Origin: Phallusia mammillata
Lineage: Eukaryota > Chordata > Ascidiacea > Phlebobranchia > Ascidiidae
Length of the DNA: 64,000 nt
Direction of reading: 5' to 3'
NCBI GenBank assembly: GCA_003260075.1
Contig: QLIY01000295.1
Coordinates: 24,675-88,674, forward strand
Of the stretch, positions 35,531 to 47,614 are shown piece by piece. Under the pieces are notes generated by a model, which worked only from the letters and a program-made list of their open reading frames with translations, had not been told where the DNA came from and searched no databases. The position numbers and the translations under genes were made by a program. Position 1 is the stretch's first letter. Each line of letters begins with the position of its first letter.

Positions 35531-35988
35531 GACTTAACTGCCTTATAGTGGTTGATCGTGTGAAAAATACCTGCAATGCCTATGTCAGTGCTTCACAACC
35601 CTTGTTTTTCTAGTCAAACGAGTGATTGGGAGACGACAACTTTTGTACACAATTTTTTGTATCAGGGTCGTTTGACAAACTACATAAAAAACTGTGGTTC
35701 TATCTGGTCATTTCAGCATCTTACAAGCCATGAAAATTCTAGCGCCCCTTGTTAATAACAACGTCTTCATTCGCCAACAATAAACTGCAATGGCTTGTAT
35801 TGTTTCACAAGTGTTTCCCCATCTGTCTTGTACTGGGTAAAGTCGGGCCTTCCAGATGTAAACAACTTTGGTAAACAAAATTTGCAAAAATTCATTTGTT
35901 AAAATTCACTCTTATGTGGCAATACAGGTTAAAACACCAAATACATTCTGCGGGGGCGCATAAATGCGCATCGTGACATGCCCTAATG

Positions 35989-36186
35989 CAGTGGTCGGCA
36001 ACCCCGGTCCGCGACGTATATTTTTGTCATATCAAATGCTTTGAAGCATCGTCCATGTATCCCGGAGATAATAAACTAATTTAGTCGTTGTTATAGCAGA
36101 ATATTTGTAGGGTTTTGAACGCCGGTCCGCGATAAATTTTCAGTTTCAAAAACGGTCTGCAATACAAAAAAGGTTGCCGACCCCCG
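35989..36186. mobile_element. hAT-type MITE
   Basis: Ends 'cagtggtcggcaacc' and 'ggttgccgacccccg'. The paralogous site near 32580 ('ccttaatgtatcaacagc') lacks it and serves as the empty site. The target duplication is not clear. The terminal sequence matches the fragment at 9133. Confidence 0.75.
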
Positions 36187-36684
36187 TCTGTATAAAACAG
36201 CCACAGAAATCATATTAGTGCGTTTTTTTTCTGAGGTGCGGTAAATAGCTTATGCTTAGTGACTTTATTCGACAAAAAATAACAGTTTAGTATTTGAAAA
36301 AAATTAACTATAATTAGCAGAAAGTAAAAATTTAGAACAAAACGATTTTTTTTCTAGTTTTGGTAAAATGTTTTTTACGCTTGGTTAATTTGCAAACAGC
36401 TGTTTGGAGTCTATTTCAGGGCTGCGCAAACGTTTTGCAGCGATCTTTGTTTACACTGGAAACCGAAATAAGGCAATAGTGAAAGCCTAAAACACAAATT
36501 AAATCAGACAATTATATCGAAACAATAAAAATACTTCTGACCGCAGGTAAAAAATGCAAAAAAGAAAAATCGCAAAAAGACTAAAATTTACAAAATTCGA
36601 CAGAAAAAGAAGAGTTGTCGTTTAACTATAAAGAATTCATTCGTTATACAAGTTTAGAAATTTTATAAACAATGGATTGCCTAC

Positions 36685-36873
36685 ATGACAAAAGTGGACC
36701 AGTACGCTTCACCAACATTCAGCTATGTCGAACACGTTAGAACGGAAAAGTACAAGTTAGTTGCCACGAAACTGACTCTGCAAAACTTGAAACTGGCAAC
36801 GAACTCAGCGCAATCAGACCATAAAGAAGAGTTTGAGAAGTCATGTTTTAGTAATATGAAACCACGACAATAA
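36685..36873 (+). CDS. Small conserved ORF, copy 2 (62 aa)
   Basis: Same as copy 1 at 32919-33110 except for loss of one Gln codon and a Leu-Tyr to Ser-Cys change near the end (FEKSCFSNMKPRQ). Stop overlaps AATAAA. The last part is repeated at 37060-37100 because of the N join at 37059. Near identity of the ORF and its 3' flank against diverged 5' sequence suggests gene conversion or a recent copy event. Function unknown. Confidence 0.4.
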   Translation: MTKVDQYASPTFSYVEHVRTEKYKLVATKLTLQNLKLATNSAQSDHKEEFEKSCFSNMKPRQ

Positions 36874-37283
36874 ATACTTTGTTTGTTGCTTATTGGTGAG
36901 TTGTAAAAAGAACAGACAAACAAAAACACTGAACGCTGATATATAGATACAATAGGAAAATGTTACCGTACAGCAGAGGTCGGCAACCTTTAAAGCGACT
37001 CGTGCCAATTTACTTGTGGTTTTCGTTTGTTATTATTGACCTCGTGTGCCAACGTTTTNGAGAAGTCATGTTTTAGTAATATGAAACCACGACAATAAAT
37101 ACTTTGTTTGTTGCTTATTGGTGAGTTGTAAAAAGAACAGACAAACAAAAACACTGAACGCTGATATATAGATACAATAGGAAAATGTTACCGTACAGCA
37201 GAGGTCGGCAACCTTTAAAGCGACTCGTGCCAATTTACTTGTGGTTTTCGTTTGTTATTATTGACCTCGTGTGCCAACGTTTT
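36835..37283. repeat. Direct duplication across single N
   Basis: 36835-37058 equals 37060-37283 (224 bp, offset 225). The first copy ends in T4 and the second continues into T9, so contig ends probably failed to merge at the homopolymer. Confidence 0.88.
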
Positions 37284-37513
37284 TTTTTTCAAAATAATAG
37301 TGGTTCGTGGCAGCAGATGTCAATAATAAAGAGCAAGCAGAGTGTTTTGTGCATGTAAGGCTGAATTTTAGGACAGTGGCATGATAAAAACTATAAACAA
37401 CCACTGCAACAGGTTAAATTGTAACTTTAATATAAACACGCAAATTTGGCGTGCCATGAAAAACCACCTAGCGTGCCGACCTTGGCACGCGTGCCAGGGG
37501 TTGCCGACCCCTG
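37199..37513. mobile_element. hAT-type MITE (family with 'cgtgcc' arms)
   Basis: Ends 'cagaggtcggcaacctttaa' and 'ggttgccgacccctg'. Flanks 'ccgtacag' (37191-37198) and 'cagtacag' (37514-37521) match at 7 of 8. The paralogous site near 33199 is empty. The left part is duplicated at 36974-37058 by the N join. Same family as 40912-41222. Confidence 0.85.
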
Positions 37514-37759
37514 CAGTACAGTAATAGAGGGTATGATTTAGATGAAACAATTTTAAATGAGTATGGCTAAGACCCTCACGAATTAGTAATAAATAGTTTT
37601 AAAAAAAACTATAATGTACAGAAATGATTACTTTTACAGTCATAGAATAGGGGTCTACTTTTTATTTATTTATTTTTTTGCTGCCGAAGCCTTTTTTGCG
37701 AAATAACAGACTTTGAGTAATTTTTGAAGGAAAATTTTGTACCTTCTTCAACAAATACG

Positions 37760-38253
37760 ATGGCTCAACAAACCCCACCGGTCGTTGTGGAACCAAGCAA
37801 CCCAGTACCTATCGTTCCATTTTATAGTAAGTTACATAGGCTATCTTTGTAAGAAAATCATTTTTAGTGTATTCGAAACTCTTTATTTTTGCCTTGTTAT
37901 AAGTTATAACTTTGTTATAAGTTTAGTTCGCGGACTAACAAAAAACGGTAAAGGAATCATTAGTTTAAAAAACATCAGTGAAATGCCATTCACATAACTT
38001 TTTTTACTGATAAATGTAGAAACCTTACAAGAGTTTTTCTGTTGCAGCGCAACAACACCGAAAAAAAATAATTGCTCTCACTGTCATTGGTGGCATTTGC
38101 TTGGTGGTCGGAATATTAGTGTTGTTGTTTATTTCCATCATCATTGGGGCATCTCTATCAGGCAGCGGTCTGATTTTGTTAGTGGGCGGAATAACTAAAC
38201 TTTGTGTGGCTCGCCGGAACGTAAGAAGTGGCATGGCGATACCCGCATACTAG
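37760..38253 (+). CDS. Family B copy 8 (B8): intact short two-TM protein
   Basis: Exon 1 37760-37826 (67 nt, phase 1, donor A|GTAAGT); exon 2 38048-38253 (acceptor TTCTGTTGCAG). The joined 273 nt encode 90 residues: MAQQTPPVVVEPSNPVPIVP, then FYTQQHRKKIIALTV. Two membrane segments follow, about IGGICLVVGILVLLFISI and GASLSGSGLILLVGGI, then TKLCVARRNVRSGMAIPAY and TAG. It lacks the Q/T/P/Y tail and PPxY of the A, C and long B proteins, leaving a basic 18-residue tail. The exon 1 segment is Pro/Val-rich. The frame is clean through an eight-A run. It is the last B copy before the spacer and is followed by small ORF copy 3. Role unknown. Confidence 0.75.
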
Positions 38254-40911
38254 TCGAACAATCCAGGCATGTCATTACCGTATCTATTGCCTTACAGTGC
38301 TCAGCAATCAAATTATATTTTCGAAATCATTGTACTAAATTAAATAAATTTAGACCCAGTTATCTATGATAACGTTTTTCCTTTTACCTTTTAAAAACAA
38401 ATAGTATTTGATGTGATTTTTTTAACTTGATTTGCATACTGCATGAAAAAAAATGTAATATGTGTAGCTTTGCTGACAACCGTAATGTATCGTCTATTAA
38501 CAACTTTCTATTGTACAAAGGTGTGTAGTTAACTTTTGGTCATGTATACATAACTAAGATGTATTGCTTTAAGATGTAATCTAGTTTTGTGTTTAGAAGA
38601 TTTACCTGTTTTTGATAATTAAGTCATTGCTATTTTGTTTGGGAAAGCTGAAAAAACTTCCAATTTTGCTTTTAACTTAATAGTTTTAGAGCAAACGTTA
38701 CGGAAACGTAGCTAAGTCATGCTTTTTCAAAAGTTGTGCAAAAACTGTTCACAAAATGTAGTAAATGCATTACAATCGTTCATAAATCATCTTGAATCAA
38801 GACAAAACCAATACAAGGCCAACAGCTCAGTTTGTTTGACAATTTTATCAACGTGTTTTTGGTAGTTTTTAAGGTATTTATTGTTTGTATTCTTTACCCG
38901 CACTATTTATTTCCAAACCTCACATTACACAAATATAACCTACCACTGCAACTGTGTGTTGTTTAGCTTTCGATTCGCAAAATACAGTAAACAACAAACA
39001 TGCAATATGGTTCGAGTTTACAGAAAACATACACATCAAGTCAGTTCGCTTGAAATCGATAGATAGTCAACAAAAAGCATGTAGCAATAGCAAAGAGTAG
39101 GTGGACTTGTTTTCATCAATAAGGTTACAATGACATATACGCGTCAGCTTGTTAGGCATATGTTAAAACGCTGTCTGTTCAGTTGATTGAAGTAAGTTGC
39201 TTTAAAAGTGTCCAACAAATGTGCGTGCACTGTTTTCAATAATGATGAAATACGTAAAAGCATAAAGCCATTACATGATAAGCAAGTTGCAAATAGTGAA
39301 CACTGTTTCGATATACTGTTTCTACTGAAACACGGGAGCGTCTTAATGTGGTTACTCTTACCAACTCGGTCAAAGTCATTTTACCAACTACACTGATGGC
39401 AACATATAGGTCGAAGCTTACCTACAAAGTACTTCTAACCAGCGTGGCAACCTTGTGAAAAGTCAAAAACGCACAAAAACTTTGCCTCATTACATTTCAA
39501 AACTGTGAATTTCTCCTTGTTACATAAAAGTCTCGTTTCGACAATGTGAGTTACGAAACCGCAAAACCACACGGTCACTTGACACCACACCAAAAACAAC
39601 ATCGGCCGACTTTTTAGAAACACATTGAATGCAAATCATGCCCACGCAACTAAAAGGGTGAACAATAATTTTATAGGTTTGGCCTCCATGTGACAATATG
39701 AACCACATAACAGTGCTAAAACAACACAACTAATATTTAAAACGTTTTCGTGACTTTCACAACAAAGACGCGATGGCAGTCAAAACAAAAACAAAATAAA
39801 CAGAGCATAATCCTACAGAGATCCGCCAACGTTTTTTCCCCGACTTGGCCACAGAAAAAAAAACTTATTAAAAAAACCTTTAGTTGTCTTGGGACAAAGA
39901 TGGCATTTAGTTGGAGTGACATCCGTGTCAGACAACCATTGATACTCAGCAGCCTTTGTAGCAAGTTGTTTTGCAGTTCAAGTGAAACGATGTGTGACGC
40001 CCAACTACATGACCGCCAAAAATTATTGCATGCGATAATTAATAGCTAATTAATAGGCACGAGAGTCTGATTTTAGTTGCCCTCGAGAACGGGTAGCCTT
40101 TTTCAAAAACTCGAGATAAAAAGCTTAAATTGCATTTCGACGTAAAAACAGTGTCAAAAATACGAGTATATGATACAGCAGCAGGGGCAGACTTTGCTTG
40201 TACCCAAAGTAAAGTACTTTAAAGTTGATTGGAGACGATATGCCTGAAGCCTAGAGGTTATGAAAAAGGGTGAAAAAAGGGGGCATTATGGAAAACCGGA
40301 ATAAAAGCAAAAGTATGAAAGATAAATTAAATCAGGCAGTTATATCAAAACAAAACAAAACATTTTTGACCGCAAGCAATAAATGTGAAAAGAAAATTCG
40401 CAAACGGGCCAAAAATCACCAAAATAAAACAAAAAAAGTTACCGTTTAATGATTTGTTACACGATTTTTTCAACAAACGCATCTTTTTATCTCGTAAATT
40501 CAAAAAATTAGGACAACTTTTTGTGGCTGGCCGTTAAAAGCCCTGTACGTAGGAATTTGGTCAGCACCTAACCTAATTGCCTATAGTACCAAATTGCGCC
40601 AGTACGCCTTACCAACTTTCAGCTATGCCGAACAGGTTACAACGGGAAATAGAAGAGTTTGTTGGCACGAAACGGTGGCTACGAAATTTAAAACTTGCAA
40701 CGAACTCGTCGCATCAGGCAACAAAGAAGACTTTGAGAAGACATATTTTAGTAGTATAATTTTTACAATATAGGACAGTAAATGATTTGTTTGTTGTTTT
40801 GTGGTGAGTTGTGAATAATAACAGACCGCACAAGTTGAACACTGAACGCTGCTATAGATATATTAAGTGGAATGTTACCGTACAGTTATGGAAGTTATGA
40901 TGTATCTAAAC
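38254..40911. other. Downstream of B8
   Basis: 38290-39120 is the B downstream module. 39430-40060 is sequence not seen elsewhere in the window; frames there (for example 39750-40049) have no recognisable motif or paralogue. 40200-40560 is collinear with the upstream flank of small ORF copies 1 and 2. Confidence 0.45.
40577..40770 (+). pseudogene. Small ORF, copy 3 (degraded)
   Basis: Aligns with copies 1 and 2 ('cagctatg', 'acttgcaacgaactc', 'aagactttgagaag', 'atattttagtagtat') but carries several indels and no continuous frame. It shows the ORF is an old part of the B unit. Confidence 0.6.
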
Positions 40912-41222
40912 CAGGGGTCGACAAACCTTTAAAGCGGCGCGTGCCGATTTACTTGTTATTTCCATGTGGTAATGACTTGGCGTGCCAACATTTTTGTGCG
41001 TAATAGTGATTTGTGCCAACTGATATCAATAGTAAACAGAAAGCAGAGTGTTTTGTGCATGTAAGCTGGATTTTGAGACAATGACATGACAAACAACTGA
41101 AAACAAACAGCGTAACATGTTAAATTCGTCTTTCAATATAAACACGCAAATCGGTTTGCGTGCCATGAAAAATCCCCTCACGTGCCAACCTTGGCACTCG
41201 TGCCAGGAGTTACAGACCCCTG
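40912..41222. mobile_element. hAT-type MITE
   Basis: Ends 'caggggtcgacaaacc' and 'gttacagacccctg'. Flanks 'atctaaac' and 'gtctagac' match at 6 of 8. The interior shares 'aagcagagtgttttgtgcat' with 37199-37513. Confidence 0.8.
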
Positions 41223-44200
41223 GTCTAGACTGTGTCAAAACGATTTGAATGACTACCGCTAAGACCCTCACGACTTAATGAAAAACTGTTTGTAAAACGT
41301 AACGGCAAGTCGCTGGAAGGTAATTTGGATGGATTACTAAAGCATTTTGTATAGCACGGAGGTAAAAACAAAAAGACCCGGCTCCGCATAAATTCGCATC
41401 CAACCGTAAACATTGGGTAGGAAAAATCTACACCAAAACTCAAGTCAGCCGCACATTTAGCTAAATTTCGATAGGTGGCGCAAAAAGCACAAATCCTATT
41501 GAAAACGGTATGTCTCCAAATATGCCTACAGTTAGGGCCATTAGGTTGGGGTTAGGTATTATCATTAAAACATAAATAAAACTTATACTTTCTAAACCTA
41601 CCCCCTTCTAGTTATTAATTTAGCTCTTTACACTAACTACCCCCCCCCCCATAGACGCTTCAGGGCTGATCCCAGTAATGAATTTATGTTCATCTTACCC
41701 CCTTCTAGTTATTAATTTAGCTCTTTACGCTACCTGTTGAAATTTGGCCAAATGTGGGTCGACGTGAGTTATGGTGTTGGGAGCTCTACCATTGAGTAGG
41801 CGTCATTTACTATAATAGGCGATTTTGTTTAACTTAACACTAATAGATTACCAACCATAAATCTCAAACCGTATTTAGGCAACCTAAAATCTAAAAATTT
41901 GGAATTCGATAAAAAAATTGTTTTATATGCAAAGTTATTTGCATTGACGTTAAACGCAAAAAAACAGTTTGTTTCGGTTTTGCTTCGTTACCCAAGCTGA
42001 TTAGGATTAAATTACGGCGCCGGGTGCAAAGACAAAGCAAATGCCGAAACTATAGCAGGAGAAAAGCAACCGACAGAGGTTGATGGGTAAGGCCCGGTGT
42101 AGACCTATCGTTCGCGGATATTTAAAAGCCCATTTTCGTTCAATGTTTTGTAAGATTCATCAGTCATTAGTAGCTCGCTGTGGTTTGTGGGATGGTGTGC
42201 TTCTCTCCATAGCAAGAAGCATAATTTATGTACCATGCCCACAACGCTTGATCACTAAAGACAAAACTGCATGCATATATATGCAGTTGTCTAGACCAGA
42301 GTGCGCTTTCCCCCCTTTTTCCCTCGTGTACCTTTCAGAACCAATGCTGCAATCATATGCACTCTTGAGATTGATGTAATAATTATAGCTTTTAGCCAGT
42401 TTACAGACATAAAATGATTAGTTACGCAAGGAATAGACCTGATACTTTTCAGAAGGAAGCTGTTTTAAAGTGCGGTATATTCAAAAAACTTTTGCATGTA
42501 GGCCTACAGGATTGCATATTACTTACATTAAAGCATTTTTGCGATAAAACTCTATGTACCACCAAGTACCAATGCACCCCTCTGACAGTTATGGTGCACC
42601 CTGGGGTCCACCGTATACCCATGTTGAAATGTGCTGGTCTAAACCCTACAAGGGGTCGGCTAACTTTCCATTTAGGTTAGGCATTTTTTAACAGACAGGT
42701 CTCATCAGTCATCATGAAGCAGATTTAGTAGGATATTAGCGGTTTTGCCACCTATGGGTCATATCAACCAAAGTCATGCTTAAACGTTGCACTGATTTCT
42801 GCGTGACCCGGGAGCAAATTCCTCGAAAAGAGGAACGGGACCTCGCAGTGCTGCCATCAAAGTCGCCCCTGGTGTAGATGTAATAATCTGCTATGCTGAA
42901 ATTCAACGCAACAAAAAATCCCTACTTCATATCACGTGTTTAGGTAAACACATATTCAAGTATACTTGGCAACTGTGGTTGTATAGTCAAGCCCCCATGG
43001 CGTGTTTTCCCAAAATACCGCGCGCATTAAGGACTTTCCCAACCCTCGCGTGACCTATCTGTTACAACATGTCTGGGAGCAAGGTTTCAATTCTCTTTTG
43101 TTCCATTTGAAATGTACGTTCGCATTCGAAATTAGGAAACTCGTTACTGGGTCGTAATTTAAAACCAACCAATCCAGGTGGATGGTGGAACTTTGTCTGA
43201 TTCACGTTTGGTGGAAATTTAGTTTTGCACCGCATGTTTTATACAACCATTGTAAAAGATTTGAATATTGAATTGATTCGACTTGAATAGAGTGTTGAGC
43301 ATGGGGCGAAGTTACAGCAAGAAAGCTACAGAAATGCATTTAAGAAAAGAAAGCTGGGTTTGTGCCTCAATAAAACGCAAAAAACAGTAAGCAGTTGAAG
43401 TGTTTAACTTTTCCTGATTTAAAACAGTTGAATAACGTGAGTATATGAAAAATGTCACTGTTAAGCAGTTCCTTTTTGTACGCGATTTACAAGTCATAAC
43501 GAGTACCTTACTTAGTTTGTTTGGAGTCTTGGTGGTTAGTTAATTGAGCCTTTGCAGAGTCACTATCCAGTCTAAGTACCATTGTGTGAAAATAAGTTTA
43601 AATATGTCATAAGTTATACGTTAAATTACGCCATTTATGTGAGTTATCATACTATGTCACCTAACAAGCATTGAAGTTTAACAAAAAAGATCGGTTCTAT
43701 GCTTTCGTGCTCTGGCATACAACCGGTGGGAATACATCAGATCAGGGGTGCACAACCTGCGGTCATACGGCCACGAAGATAAACTTATGCAGCCGTGAAC
43801 ACGTGTATTAAAATACACGTACTGCCGGCCGCCGTGAATTGATTAAAACTCTTTTGCTAGACATTTAGCTTTTAAAATGGTTTGAATGGATGTTGCTAGG
43901 ATGGAAACATATATTGCCCGCGCGCCGTCATAGCGAAAAGGTTGTGCACCCCTGGACTAAATCAAATAAACACGAAAATCTTAAAAATGCATTGAGATCA
44001 TTCGATTAAAAGCAAACAAAATAAAAGCTATCAGTGAAATTTGGTAGAAACGTGCTAAAACTCATCTTCAGTCCGGACGGTTTAATATCAGCTGTGTTTC
44101 ATTTTCGGTTAAAGTTACTGTAAACATGTTTGCAGACATTAGAAACTAGAGATTACGTGTGGGTGGTGTGCAAACACTAGTGATTTAGGGGAATTTTGCG

Positions 44201-45170
44201 GTACTTGACGATAACAGCTAAATTATAGGCCACACCAAGCGTCGCAAAATAACACATGGTATCACGATAAATTCGATTCTAAGCCCATAAACATCCATTC
44301 GGTATAATTACTTAAGTCAGCCGGGCTACAATTTTTCGAACTTTTGTGGGCAATTTTAACAAAACATATCGTAAAGTTGAATGGTGAAATAGTTGCTCAT
44401 GCATGGTTGACGAGGCTTAGGTGACTGGAATTTTTTTCTCTCTCTATAGACTTGGGCATTTCCAATATTCGCTATTACCTTTTTTACAAGCCACTAGAAT
44501 ATAGGAAATCCCGCTTCTTCCACAGTTCAAATAAACCCTAAAAGCGTTCCCAGGTGCCAGACACGTTTTTCGGGCGTCCGTCGGCGCATTTTCAAAGGGA
44601 ACCTGTTTCAGACATGTTGTGTCCGAGGTTTCAACAGGACAAAAAAGGACTTTTTGGTGGTTTTAATAAAACAAAAGAGATTTCATTCAGGTTATAAACG
44701 CTCTGAAAAAATCTAAATGGGGCAAAAAAATCTAAAGCACCGAAGAGGTATTTAATCATCCGGCTGATCGGATGCTCGCTATTTGGTGTTTGCGTTTGAG
44801 TCTTTGCAGAACAGACAGAATAAATAAATTTTGCAGTTGCTAGGTTTGACAGAAGTTTTGGTTCACTTTGTTTGGCTTTGAAGATGTAAAATGTTTGAAA
44901 ATACTACATGTTATTTGTAATAGTTATTTTTTTTGAAAACTATTTATTTGAATTAGTAACATATTATCTTTGTAAAAAATTAAGTTGTATATGCTAGTGT
45001 ATTGTTTGTGTAATATAAATTACGTTTATTATTAACGTACGTGGTTTTGATATGGTCAGTAGGAGTTTTGTCTTCAAAAAAAGTTTAGTTTTGTTTCTTT
45101 ATTTGCAAATTTATTCGAAAAACATTTACCATTATGTTGATTTTTACCAATTCACCATCTTATCTCAAAC
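41223..45170. other. Gene-poor spacer between B and D arrays
   Basis: No paralogues of the A-D exons here. 41600-41740 contains a repeated 'cttctagttattaatttagc' on either side of an 11-C run (41640-41650). That run abuts 'cgcttcagggctgatcccag', which also abuts the G run at 28398. A hAT MITE lies at 43743-43954. Frames at 42080-42379 and 42414-42680 have no recognisable motif. Otherwise I see nothing. Confidence 0.5.
43743..43954. mobile_element. hAT-type MITE
   Basis: Perfect inverted ends 'caggggtgcacaacct' / 'aggttgtgcacccctg'. Flanking octamers do not match well, so the duplication has decayed or a rearrangement occurred. Same family as 45171-45715 and 9548-9918. Confidence 0.75.
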
Positions 45171-45567
45171 CAGGGGTGCACAACCTGCGGCCGTACGGCC
45201 GCATGTGGCCGAATAGACGATTTTGTGCGGCCGTGAACATGTTTATTAAAATATATGCACTGGCGGCCGTGACGTAAAAAACTCTTTTGCTAAATATTTT
45301 GACTTTCTAACTGCAATAAATAGCGTGACGTAAAAAAAACTCTTTTGCTAAATATTTTGACTTTCAAACTGTATTAAATAGATTTTGTAAGACTGTAAAG
45401 AATATTAACAGCCTAGTAACCCCCTGTGCACCATACTTTATATACGCCTATTGTATGCAAACAATGCAAATAAACAGTCACCTCTTGCGTCACAATATAG
45501 ATTATGACGTCATAAATAGCTCAGACTGGTCGTATCCGGGCTTTTTGTACCCCATTAGATGGTTTAT

Positions 45568-45649
<82 letters not shown>

Positions 45650-45715
45650 TGGCGGCCGTTGGTGAAATAAGGATCTGCGATGCGGCCGTCTTGGCAAAAA
45701 GTTTGTGCACCCCTG
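45171..45715. mobile_element. hAT non-autonomous element with internal poly-C
   Basis: Ends 'caggggtgcacaacc' and 'gtttgtgcacccctg'. Flanks 'tctcaaac' (45163-45170) and 'tcttaaac' (45716-45723) match at 7 of 8. A roughly 55-bp piece ('ctcttttgctaaatatttt') is tandemly duplicated at 45270-45375. A 78-C run lies at 45569-45646. No coding capacity. Confidence 0.85.
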
Positions 45716-45789
45716 TCTTAAACCTTCTATTAAATTTCAGAAATTTAGCTTTGATTCTGGTGTAATTTCTTCTAAAATAGAATTCAACG

Positions 45790-47302
45790 ATGTGCGCTCG
45801 TGGACGAGGTAAAGTTTATTGATTTTATTGTGTTCAAGAAAGCAAGACCGACACTTTAAATTTTAATTAAAGCGAGATATCTGCTCGTAAACATTGTAGT
45901 TGTTTGTTTCGCTACCGTTCTCTATGGGCATGACTACACGGTTTACGCTCACAGTAGACCTTTTTGCTCAAAAGCAATTTAGGCGGAACGTTTCATTGAA
46001 ATTTCACATTTAAGAGGGTGGGTAAATTTGTTCGCAACCGCAATAGTGCATAGGGTCAGAACGATGTTTAATGGTCTTGCTTAACACAGCTAATGTCAAG
46101 TTAAATCCGAGCATTGGAATGTCAAATTTTAATATTTTCTATGTAAAGTATAGATATAGTGAGTCAGGCCCAGCTGTTTAGGTCTGGTTCCAGCGACGAT
46201 TTTATAAAGAAAAAAAAACATTCATTTTGAATTACATTTTTTTCGGAAAACTTTCTTAGCAAACGGACTAAACGGTCGGGTTCGGGCCGGGTTTCGGGCT
46301 AGTAATATTAACGCGCTGACAATTATGTTCAAAAATAAGATAATGCCTAGTTATTTAGTTCTTTTCGTGACAACTAAATTGTTGTTTTATTTTAAAGGCG
46401 ACCGAGAAACGCTGAAATGCATCTGCATGACACTTTGCTGTTTGGTTGCATTACCCCTTGTGATATTGTACAAGATCGCCCAATGCTGCTGCGAAGCAGA
46501 AGAGGAGATTGAACCTCCAAGAACACAACAACCACCTTTGGACAGCGTCGTTGTAGATGGAACAAGAAACACACCTGCGACCCGTCAGCAAACGTCCAGT
46601 GCACCATCGACATCATCACTAAGACGCCATACACCAGGTTTTCTACCAACGCCATCGCCACAGCTATCAACAACAAGAACACCACGTTTGGTGGCTAAAC
46701 TATCAAAACGATCCAACGAACCATCAACGCCAGAGCAACCATACGATTTACCACCACCAACACCACCATCAGATACTTCATCTCTACAAGAGGAGCCTGA
46801 GATTCCAACATCAGAGGCAGGCGTGTCACCATCAGAACCAGAATCACCATCTAAAGAAGCATCAACGGGAGAACATCACTACGATATACCACCACCCGAA
46901 ACATCGACCCCACAACAAGAAGCAGGCATTTCATCGCCAGAGGCATCCGACCAACTATCAGAATCAGAATCACCACCTATAGAACCAAAGACTTTGTCAT
47001 TACAATTAGAAGAGCCATCTAAATCATCGAAAGCAAAGCCAGACAATCGCCAAAATCAAACCACGCCACTACCAGAACAAAGTTCACCAATTGTCGGGTC
47101 ATCTTCGTCAACAGCACCGACGAAAATTCCAGCGGAGCCAACCGAAGAACTATACGCAAACCAGCAACCTTTATCATCACGGCCATCAACACCTGAATCA
47201 CCGAAAAAGAATGCAACAGGAAATGCGCAAAAGGAAAAAAATTCTCGTTCAAGGGTTGCAACTGTCAGTGAACGGATTCAATTTAAAGCGGTTGAAAAGT
47301 GA
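45790..47302 (+). CDS. Family D copy 1 (D1): membrane scaffold with SH2-ligand motifs
   Basis: Proposed exon 1 45790-45808 (MCARGR plus one base, donor G|GTAAAG, phase 1) and exon 2 46398-47302 (acceptor TTTTATTTTAAAG); 307 residues. The Cys-flanked membrane segment is at about 14-35, followed by QCCCEAEEE, a likely palmitoylation and stop-transfer site. A Pro/Ser/Thr-rich, probably disordered tail carries PYDLPPPTPP (Tyr122), YDIPPPE (Tyr168) and ELYANQ (Tyr259). YDxP fits Crk/Nck SH2 ligands and YxN fits the Grb2 SH2 ligand once phosphorylated. PPPTPP could bind SH3 or WW domains. The last residues, RVATVSERIQF, match D4 (GVATVSERVQV), placing it in family D despite about 230 inserted residues. 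Exon 1 is chosen on phase, donor and position only. The signalling role is inference. Confidence 0.72.
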
Positions 47303-47422
47303 CACGTGCAGACACTTAGGTGGCACATGAACGTACATGAGAAACTAGGTCAACTTCACGCCTGGTCGAACGAGACAAAAAACTACCCAAGCTTGAACTT
47401 ACGCGTCAAATTACTGCTGCAA

Positions 47423-47614
47423 CAGAGTTGTAAGTCGGGCCGGGCTTTTTGGTCGGGTTCCTGCCAGGTTCAGGCTGAGTTCAATGAAATGGCATTAACT
47501 CGGGCCTGACTTTGCACCCGGGATCATTTTTGAAGTATTTTCACCAACTTTGATTCAAACAAATCTGGTTCAGGCCGGGTTTAGGCCCCAATTTTAAGCC
47601 CACTGACAACTATG
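47423..47614. mobile_element. MITE related to 5074-5428
   Basis: Left end 'cagagttgtaagtcgggc', right end reads 'catagttgtcagtgggc' in reverse complement; cggg/cccg-rich sub-terminal repeats. No matching target duplication was seen. A further fragment of the family lies at 46275-46316, just upstream of D1 exon 2. Confidence 0.6.

Larger units (their letters stand above)
33969..37759. other. Intergenic B7-B8
   Basis: B downstream module (34040-34890), shared module (34890-35760, partly duplicated across an N), a hAT element, small ORF copy 2, a second N-join, another hAT element and the B8 leader. The acceptor-like site seen before B5-B7 is degraded here ('ttgctgccgaagcc' near 37678). Confidence 0.5.

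Noticed and set aside
36974-37058. A separate second hAT insertion
   Set aside because: It is the exact duplicate of 37199-37283 created at the N join, not an independent element.
39750-40049. 99-residue frame downstream of B8
   Set aside because: Overlaps an equally long minus-strand frame; no conserved copy in other B units.
42080-42680. Two adjacent + strand frames (99 and 88 residues)
   Set aside because: No paralogue, membrane segment, motif or splice signals; composition like the surrounding spacer.
43735-43962. 8-bp target duplication for the 43.7-kb hAT element
   Set aside because: Flanking octamers agree at only three positions, no better than chance.
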